Shown: piece by piece, positions 36,001 through 36,076 of the stretch | Numbering within the stretch: the stretch's first letter is position 1 | Layout of the letters: each line of letters opens with the position of its first letter | Notes under the pieces: generated by a model | What the model was told of the DNA's origin: nothing | The model's database searches: none | Seen by the model: the letters and a program-made list of their open reading frames with translations, nothing else | DNA from: Thaumarchaeota archaeon 13_1_20CM_2_39_20 | GTDB taxonomy: Archaea > Thermoproteota > Nitrososphaeria > Nitrososphaerales > Nitrosopumilaceae | Length of the DNA stretch: 36,076 nt | NCBI GenBank assembly: GCA_001920395.1 | Contig: MNJS01000010.1 | Span: 1-36,076 of the forward strand | Direction: 5' to 3' | Made by a program: the position numbers and the translations under genes

Positions 36001-36076
36001 ACGCCTAATGGAACCACAACTACAGTATCATCATCATCCAACCCATCAACATCAGGTCAACAAGTTACATTTACTG
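33064..36076 (+). CDS. Giant secreted phosphoesterase with Ig-like domains and NSGTI solenoid (3' end outside window)
   Basis: The frame stays open from ATG 33064 to the end of the window (1004 codons). Signal peptide: basic RWRLKK, then FFLPIFVVLITVLLFL. Residues about 35-390 are a phosphoesterase/acid-phosphatase domain with [42 protein letters not shown] and GDHTSFLKFIE, closely like the enzyme at 6543-8282. Residues about 398-494 are an Ig-like domain (ANPSTPSQQVTFTATVNST; DTNNAASTS). Residues about 535-790 are a low-complexity repeat, mostly (S/T)NSGTI units about six residues long, probably a beta-solenoid. Then comes another beta-sandwich (about 799-879), a second Ig-like domain (about 883-973), and a third begins at about 985. 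There is a TATA box (TTTTATAC) at 33037-33044. Surface display or adhesion seems likely; enzyme substrate is unknown. Confidence 0.88.
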   Translation, partial: MGLRWRLKKFFLPIFVVLITVLLFLPHDTHAVQATNPIKHIVIIVKENHTFDNYFGTYPNANGVNSTLVNRYNLYHLNDTNPDSTFTGLSANWQSAHKAYDNGKMDRFNYLTSSQNTTTPFGYYDHTQIPYYWDYASQFVLFDNFFTSAMSISVPNYQYILSAQMNPDPKFLNNPPYDQQASMDNYTTILNVLDSKNISWKFYHGWLDAPRYFSTLNNTQDRANDVPEGNLFTDISANNLPSVSFTTPSQSEHQPPQDIKLGEDATVSILNAIMTSPYWNSTAVFITWDDYGGWYDHVPPLQVDGFGYGFRAPLLIISPYAKQGFIDHTLGDHTSFLKFIETLYSLPPLTQRDAQASDLTDAFNFTQSPRSPLVLPGIYIPNHYPLQLTSSLNPLTVGESVTLTTVSSSANPSTPSQQVTFTATVNSTTATGTVEFNDTSTTPPTILGIGALSSSTATYSTPSLSSGSHSIVAKYLGDTNNAASTSIAITQYVNQHTNLCQSPPTTGDWVIESECTLGTSTAAQVNVIVPEDVSFTIDSGVTLTINSGLSISNSGTIIIKNSGAIKSGGNITNNSGGSIANSGVISNSGTINNNYGSLITIKIGASIANSGVISNSGTINTNYGGSITISSVGKITNTGVISNSGTISNSGTISNSGILNNSGYLGNGGTITNNSGGTITNSGTISSYGTINNSGTITNNSVGTIKNYSGGKINNNFGGTITNNSGGTITNSATINNSGAIFNSGGTITNSGTISSGGTITNLGTISNSGTISGTGTLNSALSSITNTGTITLKPVPPTITSPTAGSIVMPHVTIAGTAQAGSTVNLSDIHGVSDTTTADATTGVWSFTETLASGADTISVTDTGFGATSSASTVSITVQSAATTILISSSANPSIFGYSITFTATVNSTATTGTVTFYNGTQTLGTGTLSGGTATYSTSAFAPGSYSITASYSGDTNYLASTSAAITQIVNAPNPLITTPNGTTTTVSSSSNPSTSGQQVTFT
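34273..34330 (+). repeat. Repeated segment of Ig-like domain, copy A
   Basis: A 58-base segment matching 36019-36076 at 53 of 58 positions. It encodes the first strands of the Ig-like domain (SSANPSTPSQQVTFT), and shows internal domain duplication in the phosphoesterase gene. Confidence 0.75.
34680..35430 (+). repeat. In-gene repeat region coding NSGTI units
   Basis: About 750 bp that codes for six-residue units of (S/T)NSGTI type with variants (NNSGG, NYGG, NNS). At DNA level the 15-mer AACTCTGGTACCATC occurs exactly six times (starting near 34723, 34906, 34990, 35104, 35143 and 35314). The reading frame remains open throughout, so the repeat is under selection at protein level. It is not a CRISPR: units are not separated by unique spacers. 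Confidence 0.85.
36019..36076 (+). repeat. Repeated segment of Ig-like domain, copy B (cut by window end)
   Basis: Matches 34273-34330 at 53 of 58 positions and starts a further Ig-like domain at the very end of the window, so the gene certainly continues. Confidence 0.75.

Overview
The window looks like a chromosomal cell-surface and glycan locus of a member of the Nitrososphaerota (Thaumarchaeota, the ammonia-oxidising archaea group). Evidence: AT-rich archaeal-style promoters with TATA boxes about 23-30 bp before leaderless starts and few Shine-Dalgarno sites; an archaeal-type glucose/mannose-6-phosphate isomerase (as a pseudogene); and secreted proteins ending in paired Trp-rich modules of the kind I associate with thaumarchaeal surface proteins. 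The genus is not resolved. No rRNA, tRNA, CRISPR array or insertion sequence was recognised.

Layout. (1) 1-8.3 kb: a secreted Fn3 protein translationally coupled to an LmbE deacetylase/LpxD-like acyltransferase fusion, a short nucleotide-sugar dehydrogenase homologue, a UDP-GlcNAc 2-epimerase (wecB type), and two secreted proteins with Trp-rich tails (a beta-helix protein and a PLC/acid-phosphatase type phosphoesterase). (2) 8.5-18.4 kb: a zinc-ribbon/methyltransferase/APH-kinase-like fusion, a very large GT-C-like membrane protein, two coupled GT4 glycosyltransferases and a Wzx-type flippase whose N-terminus lacks a usable start. (3) 18.5-28.7 kb: a tiny Cys/His protein, another GT4, and a tightly overlapped minus-strand operon encoding the four enzymes of GDP-D-glycero-D-manno-heptose synthesis (gmhB-hddC-hddA-gmhA), surrounded by decay: a TylF-like methyltransferase fragment, an internally deleted GT4, an N-terminally eroded DPM-like GT2, and a full-length PGI/PMI pseudogene with at least eleven lesions. 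A NodB-type deacetylase, a GNAT acetyltransferase and an intact GT2 paralogue lie among them. (4) 28.9-36.1 kb: a second GT-C-like membrane protein, a tandem pair of secreted/anchored TPR proteins with duplicated promoters, and the start of a giant secreted phosphoesterase that carries Ig-like domains and a long N-S-G-T-I repeat solenoid and runs off the window.

Together the genes can make activated sugars (GDP-heptose, UDP-ManNAc and perhaps its uronic acid, deacetylated/re-acylated amino sugars), assemble them on a lipid carrier (GT2, GT4), flip them (flippase) and perhaps transfer them (GT-C-like proteins), next to the secreted proteins that may be their targets. The strongest points for follow-up are the complete bacterial-type heptose pathway, the LmbE-LpxD fusion, the methyltransferase-APH fusion and the phosphoesterase-solenoid fusion. 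Family assignments rest on motif recognition by eye; no database search was run.
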